A stretch of DNA of 64,000 bases, taken from assembly GCF_002285435.1 (NCBI RefSeq), contig NZ_NSBT01000037.1, positions 806,001 to 870,000 on the forward strand. The letters are read 5' to 3'. How positions within the stretch are numbered: position 1 is the stretch's first letter; the number at the start of each line of letters is the position of its first letter. The position numbers and the translations under genes were made by a program. The stretch comes from Actibacterium ureilyticum (GTDB taxonomy: Bacteria > Pseudomonadota > Alphaproteobacteria > Rhodobacterales > Rhodobacteraceae). Of the stretch, positions 16,852 to 26,976 are shown in pieces. The notes beneath the pieces are model-generated. The model ran no database searches. It was not told where the DNA came from and saw only the letters and a list, made by a program, of their open reading frames with translations.

Positions 16852-16879
16852 CCGGGGGCGGCGACCGCGCTGCCCCCGG
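16852..16879 (+). terminator. Intercistronic hairpin after smoE (partial terminator or mRNA stabiliser)
   Basis: Stem CCGGGGGC/GCCCCCGG of 8 bp with a 12-base loop, followed by TCTTT, in the 115-base gap between smoE and smoF. Such hairpins after a binding-protein gene commonly lower expression of the membrane components relative to the receptor. Confidence 0.55.
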
Positions 16880-16951
16880 TCTTTGCACCACCTGTCTATG
16901 TTATCTTTGATCTGCGACGGCCCTGTGCCGTGAACAGAGGAGGTGTGTCTT

Positions 16952-17818
16952 ATGGCAACCCAACATTCCCGATCAGCGGCGCGGCTCATGATGGCCCCTG
17001 CGGTGGTCCTGCTTCTGGGCTGGATGCTCGTCCCGCTGACCATGACGCTCTATTTCAGCTTCAAAAGATACCTGCCCTTGCGCGGCGGCGACCTGGGCTG
17101 GGTCGGTTTCGAAAACTATACCCGTTTCGTCACGTCCAGCGCGTTCTGGCCGTCGATCCAGACCACCCTGCTGATCGTCGGCGGCGTACTGGTCATCACC
17201 GTGGTTCTGGGCGTGCTGCTGGCGATCCTGCTGAACCAGCCGATGTGGGGCCAGGGGGTCGTGCGTATCCTGGTCATCGCGCCCTTCTTCGTCATGCCCA
17301 CCGTTTCGGCGCTGGTGTGGAAGAACATGTTCATGGATCCCAATTATGGCCTGCTGGCGCATCTGTGGAAATTCTTCGGCGCCGCGCCGGTGGAATGGCT
17401 AAGCCAGGCATCGCTGCCGTCGATCATCCTGATCGTCAGCTGGCAATGGCTGCCCTTCGCCACGCTGATCCTGCTGACCGCGATCCAGTCGCTGGACGGC
17501 GAACAGCTGGAAGCCGCCGAGATGGACGGCGCCCCGGCCTATAAGCGCTTTGGCTATATCACCCTGCCGCATCTGGGCCGCGCCATCACGGTTGTGATCC
17601 TGATCCAGACGATTTTCCTGCTGTCGATCTTCGCAGAAATTTTCGTCACCACGGGCGGCGCCTTTGGCACCAAGACGCTCAGCTATCTGATCTTCCAGCG
17701 GGTGCTGGAAAGCCAGAATGTGGGCCTGGGATCCGCCGGCGGCGTCTATGCCATCATCCTTGCCAATATCGTTGCGATCTTCCTGATGCGCATCGTGGGC
17801 AAGAACCTGGACGCGTGA
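16952..17818 (+). CDS. smoF: Polyol ABC transporter permease (SmoF-like)
   Basis: Inner-membrane subunit of the polyol importer with 288 residues and six predicted helices. The cytoplasmic EAA loop reads EAAEMDGAPAYKRFGYITLP, which docks the ATPase. ATG 16952 follows the strong Shine-Dalgarno AGAGGAGGT (16936-16944); an upstream GTG at 16943 overlaps that site and is unlikely. Only 10 bases separate it from smoG. Confidence 0.92.
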   Translation: MATQHSRSAARLMMAPAVVLLLGWMLVPLTMTLYFSFKRYLPLRGGDLGWVGFENYTRFVTSSAFWPSIQTTLLIVGGVLVITVVLGVLLAILLNQPMWGQGVVRILVIAPFFVMPTVSALVWKNMFMDPNYGLLAHLWKFFGAAPVEWLSQASLPSIILIVSWQWLPFATLILLTAIQSLDGEQLEAAEMDGAPAYKRFGYITLPHLGRAITVVILIQTIFLLSIFAEIFVTTGGAFGTKTLSYLIFQRVLESQNVGLGSAGGVYAIILANIVAIFLMRIVGKNLDA

Positions 17819-17828
17819 GGAGGACATC

Positions 17829-18659
17829 ATGGCACGCGCAGTTACCCCCCAACGTAAAGCGATCAACACCGCCGCCGCATGGGCCGTGGGCCTGCTGATC
17901 TTCTTTCCGATCCTGTGGACGATCCTGACCAGCTTCAAGACCGAGGCCACGGCCATCGCCGATCCGCCGGTCTTCCTGGCCTTTGACTGGACGCTGGAAA
18001 ACTATGGCGTGGTGATGGAGCGGTCGAATTACGGCCGGTTCCTGTGGAACTCGATCATCATCGCGGGCGGCTCGACCCTTTTGGGGATCATCATCGCCGT
18101 TCCCGCCGCCTGGTCGATGGCCTTTGTGCCGTCGAAACGGACCAAGGACATCCTGATGTGGATGCTGTCGACCAAGATGCTGCCCGCCGTCGGCGTGCTG
18201 TATCCGATCTATCTGCTGTTCATCAAGATGGGCCTGCTGGACACCAAGTTCGGGCTGGTGATCGTGCTGATGCTGATCAACCTGCCGATCATCGTCTGGA
18301 TGCTTTACACCTATTTCAAGGAGATCCCGGGCGAGATCCTGGAAGCCGCGCGTATGGATGGCGCATCCCTGAAGGAAGAGGTCATCCATATCCTGACGCC
18401 AATGGCGGTGCCGGGCATCGCGTCGACCATCCTGCTGAACGTGATCCTGGCCTGGAACGAGGCGTTCTGGACCCTGAACCTGACGGCGGCCAAGGCGGCC
18501 CCGCTGACGGCTTTCATTGCCAGCTATTCCAGCCCCGAGGGCCTGTTCTATGCCAAGCTCAGCGCCGCATCGACCATGGCCATCGCACCGATCCTCATCC
18601 TTGGCTGGTTCAGCCAGAAACAACTTGTCAGCGGCCTGACCTTCGGCGCCGTCAAATAA
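17829..18659 (+). CDS. smoG: Polyol ABC transporter permease (SmoG-like)
   Basis: Second membrane subunit of the importer, 276 residues with six helices of the MalG type. The EAA motif is EAARMDGASLKEEVIHILTP. AGGAGG precedes the ATG. It forms the heterodimeric channel with SmoF and is followed 12 bases later by the ATPase gene, completing a canonical carbohydrate-uptake ABC system. Confidence 0.92.
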   Translation: MARAVTPQRKAINTAAAWAVGLLIFFPILWTILTSFKTEATAIADPPVFLAFDWTLENYGVVMERSNYGRFLWNSIIIAGGSTLLGIIIAVPAAWSMAFVPSKRTKDILMWMLSTKMLPAVGVLYPIYLLFIKMGLLDTKFGLVIVLMLINLPIIVWMLYTYFKEIPGEILEAARMDGASLKEEVIHILTPMAVPGIASTILLNVILAWNEAFWTLNLTAAKAAPLTAFIASYSSPEGLFYAKLSAASTMAIAPILILGWFSQKQLVSGLTFGAVK

Positions 18660-18671
18660 GGGAATTGATCA

Positions 18672-19672
<1,001 letters not shown>

Positions 19673-19676
<4 letters not shown>

Positions 19677-20446
19677 CGCGGCTGGCGGGAAAAACGGCGC
19701 TGATCACCGGCGGCGCCCGGGGGATCGGGCGCGCCTTTGCCGACGCCTATATCCGCGAAGGCGCGCGGGTGGCGATTGCCGATATCGACGGCGATGGCGC
19801 GCGCGCCGCCGCCACCGAACTGGGCGATGCCGCCATCGCGCTGGAGCTTGATGTCACATCACAGGACAGCATCGACCGGGCGGTGGCCGACACGATCTAT
19901 GCCTTTGGCCAGATCGATATCCTGATCAACAACGCCGCGCTGTTCACCGCCGCCCCCATCGCCGATATCGACCGCGCCGATTACGACCGCGTCTTTGCGG
20001 TCAATGTCGCGGGCACGCTGTTCACGCTGCAGGCGGTGGCGCGGCACATGATCGATGCGGGCGTACGCGGGCGGATCATCAACATGGCCAGCCAGGCCGG
20101 ACGCCGGGGCGAGCCGCTGGTCGCCGTCTATTGCGCGACCAAGGCCGCCATTATCAGCCTGACGCAATCGGCCGGGCTGAACCTGATCCAGCACGGGATC
20201 AATGTGAACGCGATCTCGCCCGGTGTGGTCGACGGCGCGCATTGGGACGGGGTCGATGCGCTGTTCGCCCGGTACGAGGGCAAACCGCCCGGACAGAAGA
20301 AGAAAGAGGTCGCCGCATCGGTTCCGCATGGCCGCATGGGGCGGGCCGAGGATCTGACCGGGATGGCCGTTTTCCTGGCCAGTGACGAGGCCGAATACAT
20401 CGTCGCCCAGACCTATAACGTCGATGGCGGCCAATGGATGAGCTGA
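19673..20446 (+). CDS. smoS: L-iditol/sorbitol 2-dehydrogenase (SmoS-like SDR)
   Basis: Classical short-chain dehydrogenase of 257 residues that oxidises sorbitol (and probably galactitol or related polyols) to a ketose with NAD+. Features: Rossmann motif [11 protein letters not shown] (about 12-22), NNAA at about 86-89, catalytic Ser in NMASQAG and Tyr-Lys in YCATK. It overlaps smoK by 4 bases and the next gene by one base. The sorbitol call follows from the smo context; the SDR fold alone would not give the substrate. Confidence 0.88.
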
Positions 20447-21951
20447 TGAATGACATGGTGCAGAATCGCATGACTGTGAAACTCTCGAACGACACATTGG
20501 CCACCCTGCCCGAAGGGGTCGCGCGGCCCGGCTATGACCGGGCGCGGCTGACCCATGGCATCGTGCATATCGGGCTGGGCAATTTTCACCGCGCACATCA
20601 GGCCTGGTATCTGCACCGGCTGATGCAGGCGGGCGCGGCGCAGGACTGGGCGATCATCGGCGCGGGCGTGCGGTCCTATGACGCCGCGATGCGCGACAAG
20701 CTGCTGACGCAGGATTGCCTGACCACACTGATCGAGCTGGCCCCGACCGACAGCGCGGCCGAGGTGATCGGTTCGATGATCGACTATCTGCCGATCGAGG
20801 ACGGCAACGCGCCGCTGATCCGCACCATGGCCGATCCCGCCACGCGGATCGTATCGCTGACCATCACCGAAGGCGGCTATTTCACCGATCCCGCCACCGG
20901 GGGGCTGGATGTGACCCACCCCGAGATCCGCCATGACGCCGCACATCCCGACGCCCCCGTCACGGTTTTCGGGGCAATCGTCGCCGCATTACGGACCCGG
21001 CGCGCGGCCGGGCGCGGCCCCTTTACGGTACAAAGCTGCGACAACCTGCGCGGCAATGGTGATATCACCCGCCAGGCGGTCGTGTCGCTGGCCCGGCTCA
21101 GCGATCCGGCGCTGGCCGACTGGATCGACCACCAGGGCGCCTTTCCCAATTCCATGGTCGATTGCATCGTCCCCGCCACCGGCCCGGGCGAGATCGCGCT
21201 GGCCCAGAGCTTTGGCATCGACGACGCGGCACCGGTCACGCACGAGACCTATCGCCAGTGGGTGATCGAGGATGCGTTTTGCGCCGGGCGCCCCGACTGG
21301 GATCAGGTTGGCGCGATCTTCACCGACAAGGTGCATGATTACGAGACCATGAAGATCCGGGTGCTGAATGCCGGTCACCAATTGCTGGCCAATGCCGGAG
21401 AGTTGCTGTCCATCGGCACGATCGCCGGCTGCATGCAGGACCCCGCCATTCGCGCGTTCTTCCAGAAGGTCCAGCGGGACGAAATCGTGCCCTATGTCGA
21501 TCCGGTGCCGGGCATCATGCCGCTGGATTATCTGCAACTGATCGAACGCCGCTTTGCCAATCCGCGCATTCACGACACCACCCGCCGTGTGGCCTTTGAC
21601 GGGTCGTCCCGGCACCCCGGCTTCGTGATTCCCATCCTGCACGACGCGCTGGACGCGGGCGGCCCGATCAGCGGGCTGTGCCTGGCCGAGGCGCTTTGGG
21701 CGCGGATGTGCGCTGGCACGCGCGAGGATGGCACCGCCATCCCCCCCAACGATCCCAACTGGGACGCCCTGACCGGCGTCGCCCAGACCGCCCGCACCAC
21801 GCCCGAGGCCTGGCTGGCACAGGAACATATCTATGGCGATCTGGGCCGAAACAGCGCGGTTGCGGACGAATTCTGCGCCTGGCTGCGGCTGATCTGGTCC
21901 GATGGCAGCGCGCAGGCCCTGCAACGCTATCTGACCGGGGGCGCGGGGTGA
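20446..21951 (+). CDS. mtlK: Mannitol 2-dehydrogenase (long-chain polyol dehydrogenase)
   Basis: Oxidises D-mannitol to fructose (and often D-arabitol to xylulose) with NAD+, about 501 residues as usual for the family. N-terminal nucleotide-binding motif GLGNFHRAHQAWYLH; the family signature KIRVLNAGHQLLANAGE carries the conserved Lys, Asn and His. ATG 20446 overlaps the smoS stop as TGATG; ATG 20434 and ATG 20470 are alternatives. Being last in the operon, it gives the pathway from imported polyol to ketose, but no fructokinase follows. Confidence 0.92.
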   Translation: MNDMVQNRMTVKLSNDTLATLPEGVARPGYDRARLTHGIVHIGLGNFHRAHQAWYLHRLMQAGAAQDWAIIGAGVRSYDAAMRDKLLTQDCLTTLIELAPTDSAAEVIGSMIDYLPIEDGNAPLIRTMADPATRIVSLTITEGGYFTDPATGGLDVTHPEIRHDAAHPDAPVTVFGAIVAALRTRRAAGRGPFTVQSCDNLRGNGDITRQAVVSLARLSDPALADWIDHQGAFPNSMVDCIVPATGPGEIALAQSFGIDDAAPVTHETYRQWVIEDAFCAGRPDWDQVGAIFTDKVHDYETMKIRVLNAGHQLLANAGELLSIGTIAGCMQDPAIRAFFQKVQRDEIVPYVDPVPGIMPLDYLQLIERRFANPRIHDTTRRVAFDGSSRHPGFVIPILHDALDAGGPISGLCLAEALWARMCAGTREDGTAIPPNDPNWDALTGVAQTARTTPEAWLAQEHIYGDLGRNSAVADEFCAWLRLIWSDGSAQALQRYLTGGAG

Positions 21952-21960
21952 CATCCGCAC

Positions 21961-21984
21961 CGGGGCGCGCAGAATCGCGCCCCG
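21961..21984 (+). terminator. Terminator hairpin at the end of the smo operon
   Basis: Perfect 9-bp stem CGGGGCGCG/CGCGCCCCG with a 6-base loop, 9 bases after the mtlK stop. No strong T-run follows. It separates the polyol operon from the pqq operon. Confidence 0.6.
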
Positions 21985-21989
21985 ACAGA

Positions 21990-22019
21990 TTGGCGTGGCC
22001 GGCACCACTCGACTAAAGT
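21990..22019 (+). promoter_or_regulatory. Possible sigma70-type promoter of the pqq operon
   Basis: TTGGCG (21990-21995) and TAAAGT (22014-22019) are separated by 18 bases and lie about 105 bases before pqqA, just past the terminator hairpin. The match is moderate and other starts are possible. Confidence 0.3.
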
Positions 22020-22124
22020 CTCGGTTATTCGAATGGCCCCCTTGCCTGTAAGCTTTTCGGACACCCACGCTCCGGACCGGAGCGCCGGGGGACAACATGG
22101 ACCAACGCCATAAAGGAGGAGCAC

Positions 22125-22220
22125 ATGGCCTGGAGCAAACCGACGATCCGCGAGATCGAGTGCGGCATGGAAATCAACATGTACGGACCCGACGCCGACG
22201 ATCACGGCGTTCTGTTTTAA
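22125..22220 (+). CDS. pqqA: PqqA, ribosomally made precursor peptide of PQQ
   Basis: Short precursor of 31 residues beginning MAWSKPTIREIECGMEINMY. The Glu and Tyr that are crosslinked to form pyrroloquinoline quinone are Glu16 and Tyr20 in the conserved E-x3-Y arrangement. Eleven residues (GPDADDHGVLF) follow the tyrosine. AAAGGAGGA lies just upstream, an excellent ribosome-binding site suited to a highly expressed peptide. PqqB starts 21 bases after its stop. Confidence 0.93.
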   Translation: MAWSKPTIREIECGMEINMYGPDADDHGVLF

Positions 22221-22241
22221 GCGACATGAACGGAGAGCTGG

Positions 22242-23138
22242 ATGAGTTTCCGTGCTCTCATCCTGGGGGCGGCCGCCGGTGGCGGGCTGCCCCAATGGAA
22301 TTGCGGCTGCGACAATTGCAATAAGGCGCGCGCGGGTCAGATCCCGGCGCAAACGCAATCGTCGCTGGCCGTGACCGCCAATGGGCGGGATTGGGCGGTG
22401 CTGAACGCCTCGCCCGATATCCGGCATCAACTGGCCGCGGCCACGCCCCTGCACCCGACCGGGCTGCGGGACATGCCGCTTGGGGCGGTGCTTGTGACCA
22501 ATGGCGATATCGACCATGTCGCGGGGCTACTGACCCTGCGCGAGGTGCAGCCCTTCACCCTGTTCGCGACCGCGGGCATTCACGACGTGCTGGCCGCCAA
22601 CCCGATGCTGGACGCGCTGAACCCCGCCGTGGTGGACCGCGAAACCATCGCGCTGAACACCCCGTTCGATCTGGTGCCCGGTCTGACGGCAGAGCTGTTC
22701 CCGGTGCCCGGCAAGGTCCCGCTTTACATGGAGGGCGAGACGGTCGAGACCGACCTGATGGGCGATCAGACCGTCGGCGTGGAACTGCGCGCGGATGGCA
22801 AGCGGGTGCTTTATATCCCCGGCTGCGCCTGTCTGAACGACGACCTGCGCGCCCGGATCAGCGGTGCCGATCTGCTGTTCTTCGATGGCACGCTTTGGTC
22901 GGATGACGAAATGCAGCGCTGCGGCCTAGGCCAGAAGACCGGCAAGCGCATGGGCCACATGTCGATGAGCGGCGATGACGGCTCGCTCGCGGCCTTTGCC
23001 GGGATCGATGTGGGGCGCAAGATCTATGTCCACATGAACAATTCCAACCCGGTTCTGGACCCCGCATCCACCGAACGGGCCAACGCCGAGGCGACCGGCT
23101 GGACAATCGGCCAGGACCAGATGGAGATCGCATTATGA
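22242..23138 (+). CDS. pqqB: PqqB, PQQ biosynthesis oxygenase
   Basis: Metallo-beta-lactamase-fold protein of 298 residues, reported to act as an iron hydroxylase on the diamino acid intermediate of PQQ synthesis. It shows the family start FRALILGAAAGGGLPQWNCGC, the paired cysteines of NCGCDNCNKA, TNGDIDHVAGL in place of the classical HxHxDH, and late HMSMSGDDGS and HMNNSNPVL. The stop overlaps pqqC as ATGA. Confidence 0.96.
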   Translation: MSFRALILGAAAGGGLPQWNCGCDNCNKARAGQIPAQTQSSLAVTANGRDWAVLNASPDIRHQLAAATPLHPTGLRDMPLGAVLVTNGDIDHVAGLLTLREVQPFTLFATAGIHDVLAANPMLDALNPAVVDRETIALNTPFDLVPGLTAELFPVPGKVPLYMEGETVETDLMGDQTVGVELRADGKRVLYIPGCACLNDDLRARISGADLLFFDGTLWSDDEMQRCGLGQKTGKRMGHMSMSGDDGSLAAFAGIDVGRKIYVHMNNSNPVLDPASTERANAEATGWTIGQDQMEIAL

Positions 23139-23884
23139 CCGACAGCCGCGAAACCTTCGAAGCCCGCCTGCGTCAGGTCGGCGCCGAGCGCTATCACGAT
23201 CTGCACCCGTTCCACGACCGCCTGCATGGCGGCCATTGCACCATCGACGAGGTGCGCGCCTGGGTCATCAACCGCTATTACTATCAGCATTCGATCCCGA
23301 TGAAGGACGCCGCCTTCATGAGCCGGGTCGAGGATCCCGACCTGCGCCGCGCCTGGCGCTCGCGGATCGAGGATCACGACGGCACCGACACCAACGAGGG
23401 CGGCATCCGCCGCTGGCTGCGCCTGGCCGAGGCGGTGGGGCTGGACACCGACTATGTCGCGTCGACCAGGGGCGTGCTGCCCGCGACCAAGTTCGCCGTC
23501 GATGCCTATGTCCGTTTCGTGCGGGAAAAGCCGCTGCTCGAGGCCGTGGCGGCCTCGCTCACCGAGCTGTTCGCGCCCAAGATCCACGCCAACCGGATCG
23601 AAGGTCTACTGCGCAGCTATGACTTTGCCAACGATGCCGCGCTATCCTATTTCCGCAACCGTCTGTCCGAGGCGCCGAAGGACGTGGCATTCGGCCTGAA
23701 ATGGGTGCTGGATCAGGCCGACACGCAGGAAAAGCAGGATGCGGCGGTGGCGGCGCTGACCTTCAAGACCGATGTGCTCTGGGCGCAGCTCGATGCGCTT
23801 TGGGCGGCCTATGTCGACCCCGCGCGCATCCCGCCCGGTGCCTGGCGCCCGGACGAGGGGCTGGCGCTGAAGGCCGCGTCATGA
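23135..23884 (+). CDS. pqqC: PqqC, pyrroloquinoline-quinone synthase
   Basis: Cofactorless oxidase catalysing the final ring closure and eight-electron oxidation to PQQ. It has 249 all-helical residues, standard length. Conserved segments include YHDLHPFHDRLHGG, VRAWVINRYYYQHSIP and SRIEDHDGTD, containing histidines and tyrosines of the active site. It overlaps pqqB by 4 bases and pqqD by 4 bases, consistent with tight coupling. Confidence 0.97.
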   Translation: MTDSRETFEARLRQVGAERYHDLHPFHDRLHGGHCTIDEVRAWVINRYYYQHSIPMKDAAFMSRVEDPDLRRAWRSRIEDHDGTDTNEGGIRRWLRLAEAVGLDTDYVASTRGVLPATKFAVDAYVRFVREKPLLEAVAASLTELFAPKIHANRIEGLLRSYDFANDAALSYFRNRLSEAPKDVAFGLKWVLDQADTQEKQDAAVAALTFKTDVLWAQLDALWAAYVDPARIPPGAWRPDEGLALKAAS

Positions 23885-24159
23885 TCGACGCGGACGTGAT
23901 CCCCGAAATCCCGCGTGGCGTGCGCGTGCATCGCGACACGGTGCGGAACCTGTGGGTGCTGCTGGCGCCCGAACGGGTGCTGCCGCTGGACGATACCGGC
24001 CAGGCGATCCTGGACCGTGTCGATGGCACCAGCAGTTTCGGCCAGATCGTGACCGGCCTGGCCGAAGCCTATGCCGCGCCGCGCGACCAGATCGCCGCCG
24101 ATGCGTCGGAATTCCTGACCTCGTTACAGGCGCGCCGCGTGCTGGATCTGAAATCATGA
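23881..24159 (+). CDS. pqqD: PqqD, peptide chaperone
   Basis: RiPP recognition element that binds PqqA and delivers it to PqqE. It has 92 residues; the winged-helix-like fold is recognisable from IPRGVRVHRD, the LLAPERVLPLDDTGQAIL segment and a final helix ADASEFLTSLQARRVL. The ATG overlaps the pqqC stop and the TGA overlaps the pqqE start, both as ATGA. A longer in-frame reading from 23701 runs inside pqqC and is not used. Confidence 0.95.
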   Translation: MIDADVIPEIPRGVRVHRDTVRNLWVLLAPERVLPLDDTGQAILDRVDGTSSFGQIVTGLAEAYAAPRDQIAADASEFLTSLQARRVLDLKS

Positions 24160-25277
24160 CCGTCCGCGTTGCCCCCCCGATCGCGATGCTGGCCGAGCTG
24201 ACGCATCGCTGCCCGCTTTCCTGCCCCTATTGCTCGAACCCGGTGGAGCTTTCGGCCCGAGATGCCGAGTTGACGACCGCCGAATGGACCGATGTTTTCA
24301 CCCAAGCCGCCGCGTTGGGCGTGCTGCAACTGCACCTGTCGGGCGGCGAACCGGTGGCGCGGCGCGATATCGTCGAGCTGGTCACCGCCGCGCGGCAGGC
24401 GGGGCTTTACACCAACCTGATCACCTCGGGCATCGGGCTGAGCAAACGGCGCCTGGACGAGCTGGAAGCCGCCGGGCTGGACCATATCCAGCTGTCGCTG
24501 CAAGGCACCGACGCCGCCATGGCCGACGAGATCGGCGGCTATAAGGGCGGCTATAACCGCAAGATGCAGGTGGCCGACTGGATCAAGGAGCTGGGCTTTC
24601 CGCTGACGCTGAACTTCGTGATGCACCGGCGCAACCAGCACCAGCTGCCCCGCGCGCTGGAAATGGCCGAGGAGATGGGCGCCCGCCGGATCGAGGTCGC
24701 GACCGTGCAGTTCCACGGCTGGGCGCTGAAGAACACCGCCGCGCTGATCCCGACCCGCGAACAGGCGATGGAGGCCAACCAGATGGTGGCCGATGCCCGC
24801 AAGCGGCTGTCAGGCCGGCTGGTGATCGACTATGTGCCCGCCGATTACCATTCGGAATTCCCCAAACGCTGCATGGGCGGCTGGGGCAGCAGCGGGCTGA
24901 ACGTCACGCCCGAGGGGCTGGTCCTGCCCTGTCACGCGGCGCAGACGATCCCGCATCTGGATTTCGCGTCGGTCCGCGAAACGCCGCTGACCGAAATCTG
25001 GTACGAAAGCGGGGCTTTCAACGCCTATCGCGGGACCGACTGGCTGCCTGAACCGTGCCAGAGCTGCGAGCGCAAGACGATCGATTTCGGCGGCTGCCGG
25101 TGTCAGGCGATGGCGCTGGCGGGCGATCCCGGCGTGACCGATCCGGTCTGCACCCGCTCGCCCCACCATGCAGCGCTGACGGAAATGACGGCCGCCATGA
25201 ACGCCGATAGCGATCAGCCGCTGGTCTATCGCAGCGCGCCGCCGGTCCATGCGGATAAGGACGTGCAGGACGCCTGA
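24156..25277 (+). CDS. pqqE: PqqE, radical SAM peptide cyclase
   Basis: Forms the Glu-Tyr carbon-carbon crosslink in PqqA using S-adenosylmethionine. It has 373 residues. The radical SAM cluster motif is CPLSCPYC, the glycine motif is LSGGEP, and the C-terminal SPASM region supplies auxiliary-cluster cysteines in CMGGWG, CHAAQT and CQSCERKTIDFGGCRC. The start at 24156 overlaps pqqD; an upstream reading from 23952 lies within pqqD in another frame. It is the last pqq gene here; pqqF/G proteases are absent from the window. Confidence 0.97.
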   Translation: MTVRVAPPIAMLAELTHRCPLSCPYCSNPVELSARDAELTTAEWTDVFTQAAALGVLQLHLSGGEPVARRDIVELVTAARQAGLYTNLITSGIGLSKRRLDELEAAGLDHIQLSLQGTDAAMADEIGGYKGGYNRKMQVADWIKELGFPLTLNFVMHRRNQHQLPRALEMAEEMGARRIEVATVQFHGWALKNTAALIPTREQAMEANQMVADARKRLSGRLVIDYVPADYHSEFPKRCMGGWGSSGLNVTPEGLVLPCHAAQTIPHLDFASVRETPLTEIWYESGAFNAYRGTDWLPEPCQSCERKTIDFGGCRCQAMALAGDPGVTDPVCTRSPHHAALTEMTAAMNADSDQPLVYRSAPPVHADKDVQDA

Positions 25278-25307
25278 CGCGCGTGTGGGTGATGCCGTGG
25301 GGGTGTC

Positions 25308-25383
<76 letters not shown>

Positions 25384-25454
25384 GACCGGCGTGGTTTCTA
25401 GAACGGTTCCCCGCGCGGGCGCAAGCCCCAATCTGCGCGCCATGCGGATTTCCG

Positions 25455-25904
25455 TCACTTGGTGTCGGACAGCCAACGGCGCGGCCCCGCGCCGTCGCGG
25501 CCCAGCCTGTCATCGGGGTTGTAAAGCGGACAGTTCTCAAGGCTCAGACAGCCGCAGCCGATGCAATGGCCCATCTGGTCGCGCAGTTTCTGCAGCAGCG
25601 CGATCTGCTGATCCAGCCGGTCCTGCCAAGGCTGCGCGGCGCGGGACCAATCCGCGGCGGTAACGGCACGATCACGCGGCAGCGTCCCAAGCACGCCGCG
25701 GATCTCGGCCAGTGACAGGCCCACCGACTGCGCCACGCGAATGATGGCCACCCGGCGCAGCTGCGTGCGGTCGTAACGGCGATGATTGGCCCCGTTGCGC
25801 CAGCTTTCGATCAGCCCCGCGCGTTCATAGTAATGCAGGGTCGACACCGCCACGCCGGACCTTTCGGCCATTTCCGCCACGCTCAGATCGGATAACCGGC
25901 TCAT
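25455..25904 (-). CDS. soxR: Redox-sensitive transcriptional activator SoxR
   Basis: MerR-family dimeric regulator with a [2Fe-2S] sensor, activated by redox-cycling compounds or nitric oxide. It has 149 residues. The N-terminal HTH (LSVAEMAERSGVAVSTLHYYERAGLI) is followed by a dimerisation helix and the cluster motif CIGCGCLSLENC with the four expected cysteines. ATG 25904 gives the family start MSRLSDLSV; an upstream start at 25958 adds 18 unlikely residues. It lies downstream of the H-NOX/cyclase pair on the same strand. No soxS is present, as usual outside enterics. Confidence 0.95.
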   Translation of the reverse strand: MSRLSDLSVAEMAERSGVAVSTLHYYERAGLIESWRNGANHRRYDRTQLRRVAIIRVAQSVGLSLAEIRGVLGTLPRDRAVTAADWSRAAQPWQDRLDQQIALLQKLRDQMGHCIGCGCLSLENCPLYNPDDRLGRDGAGPRRWLSDTK

Positions 25905-25973
25905 CTGCCCATGCCCCCTTGCCACGACCAGACTGCGCGTTCCGGTCCCGTGGGGCAAGCCCGTGCCGCGTCC

Positions 25974-26972
25974 TTACCCGGTGCGCTGCAATGTTTCCTG
26001 TCCCTGCCCCATCGCCCAGCTGACGCAGGCCCGGCCGCGGTTCTTGGATTCGTAAAGCGCCATGTCGGCGTCGTGCAGCATCGCGTCGATCTGCGGTGTT
26101 TCGTAGAACCGGCTGAGCGTGATGCCGATGCTGCCCGAGATCCGGCAGGACCGGCCGGCAAAGGTCATCGGCTCTTCCAGTTTGCCGATCAGCCGCCGCG
26201 CCAGGGCCTCCAGCCGTTTGGTGTCGGTCAGACCATCGAAGACCAGCACGAATTCGTCGCCGCCAAACCGCACGATGGTGTCGGTCTTGCGCGAACAGGA
26301 CACCAGGATCTCGGCCACCCGTTGCAGCACATGATCGCCCGCCGCGTGGCCAAGCGTGTCGTTCACCCGTTTGAAATAATCCAGATCCAGGTGCATCAGC
26401 GCAAACTCGCGCCCCGACCCGATCAGGCGGCCCAGCACATGTTCCATCGCGCGGCGGTTCTTCAGCCCGGTCAGGGTGTCGGTGAACGCCTGTTCCTGGG
26501 CGGCGATCTTGGCGCCTTGCAGCCGCTGGTTCATCTGCCGCAGCTCGGCGGTGACGGCGGCATTGGCCTCGACCAGATAGAGCATCTCGATCGCCAGATC
26601 CGTGACCGCGAAATCTTCGATCGTCAGGCCGAACCGCGCCACGGCCTCGACCACGGAGATCCCGAAGGACAGGTTGATCAGGATACGCCCCCCCTGCAGC
26701 TGCACGACCTGCCCCTTCAGCGGCGTATCGGGTTCGTGGTGCAGCGCCAGATGCAGGCGGGTTGCGTCCTTCTGCTCGGCCGCAAACAGCGCGTCGACCG
26801 ACCGCGGCCGACGCAGATCGAAAACCCGGGTGAAGGGCTGTCCGATCAGATCCCTTTCGCCACAGATCTTCTGAATGCTGGGCCCCGCCCGGCGAATGCG
26901 GAAATCGGGCCCCACAAGCAGATGCATCGGCATCAGCTGGTCGAGAGAGGATGCGGAAAACGTAACGGTCAT
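25974..26972 (-). CDS. Diguanylate cyclase with HNOBA-like N-terminal domain
   Basis: Predicted cytoplasmic enzyme that makes cyclic-di-GMP from two GTP. It has 332 residues. The N-terminal 130 residues resemble the H-NOX-associated (HNOBA) PAS-like domain of guanylate cyclases (MHLLVGPDFRIRRAGPSI, then VFDLRRPRSVDAL). A helical coiled coil about 135-165 connects to a GGDEF domain with TDTLTGLKNRRAM, an intact active site RFGGDEF and an inhibitory RxxD site (RKTD) five residues before it. The H-NOX gene ends 4 bases upstream of its start, so the pair is a predicted gas- or redox-sensing cyclase. Confidence 0.9.
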   Translation of the reverse strand: MTVTFSASSLDQLMPMHLLVGPDFRIRRAGPSIQKICGERDLIGQPFTRVFDLRRPRSVDALFAAEQKDATRLHLALHHEPDTPLKGQVVQLQGGRILINLSFGISVVEAVARFGLTIEDFAVTDLAIEMLYLVEANAAVTAELRQMNQRLQGAKIAAQEQAFTDTLTGLKNRRAMEHVLGRLIGSGREFALMHLDLDYFKRVNDTLGHAAGDHVLQRVAEILVSCSRKTDTIVRFGGDEFVLVFDGLTDTKRLEALARRLIGKLEEPMTFAGRSCRISGSIGITLSRFYETPQIDAMLHDADMALYESKNRGRACVSWAMGQGQETLQRTG

Positions 26973-26976
26973 CGCC

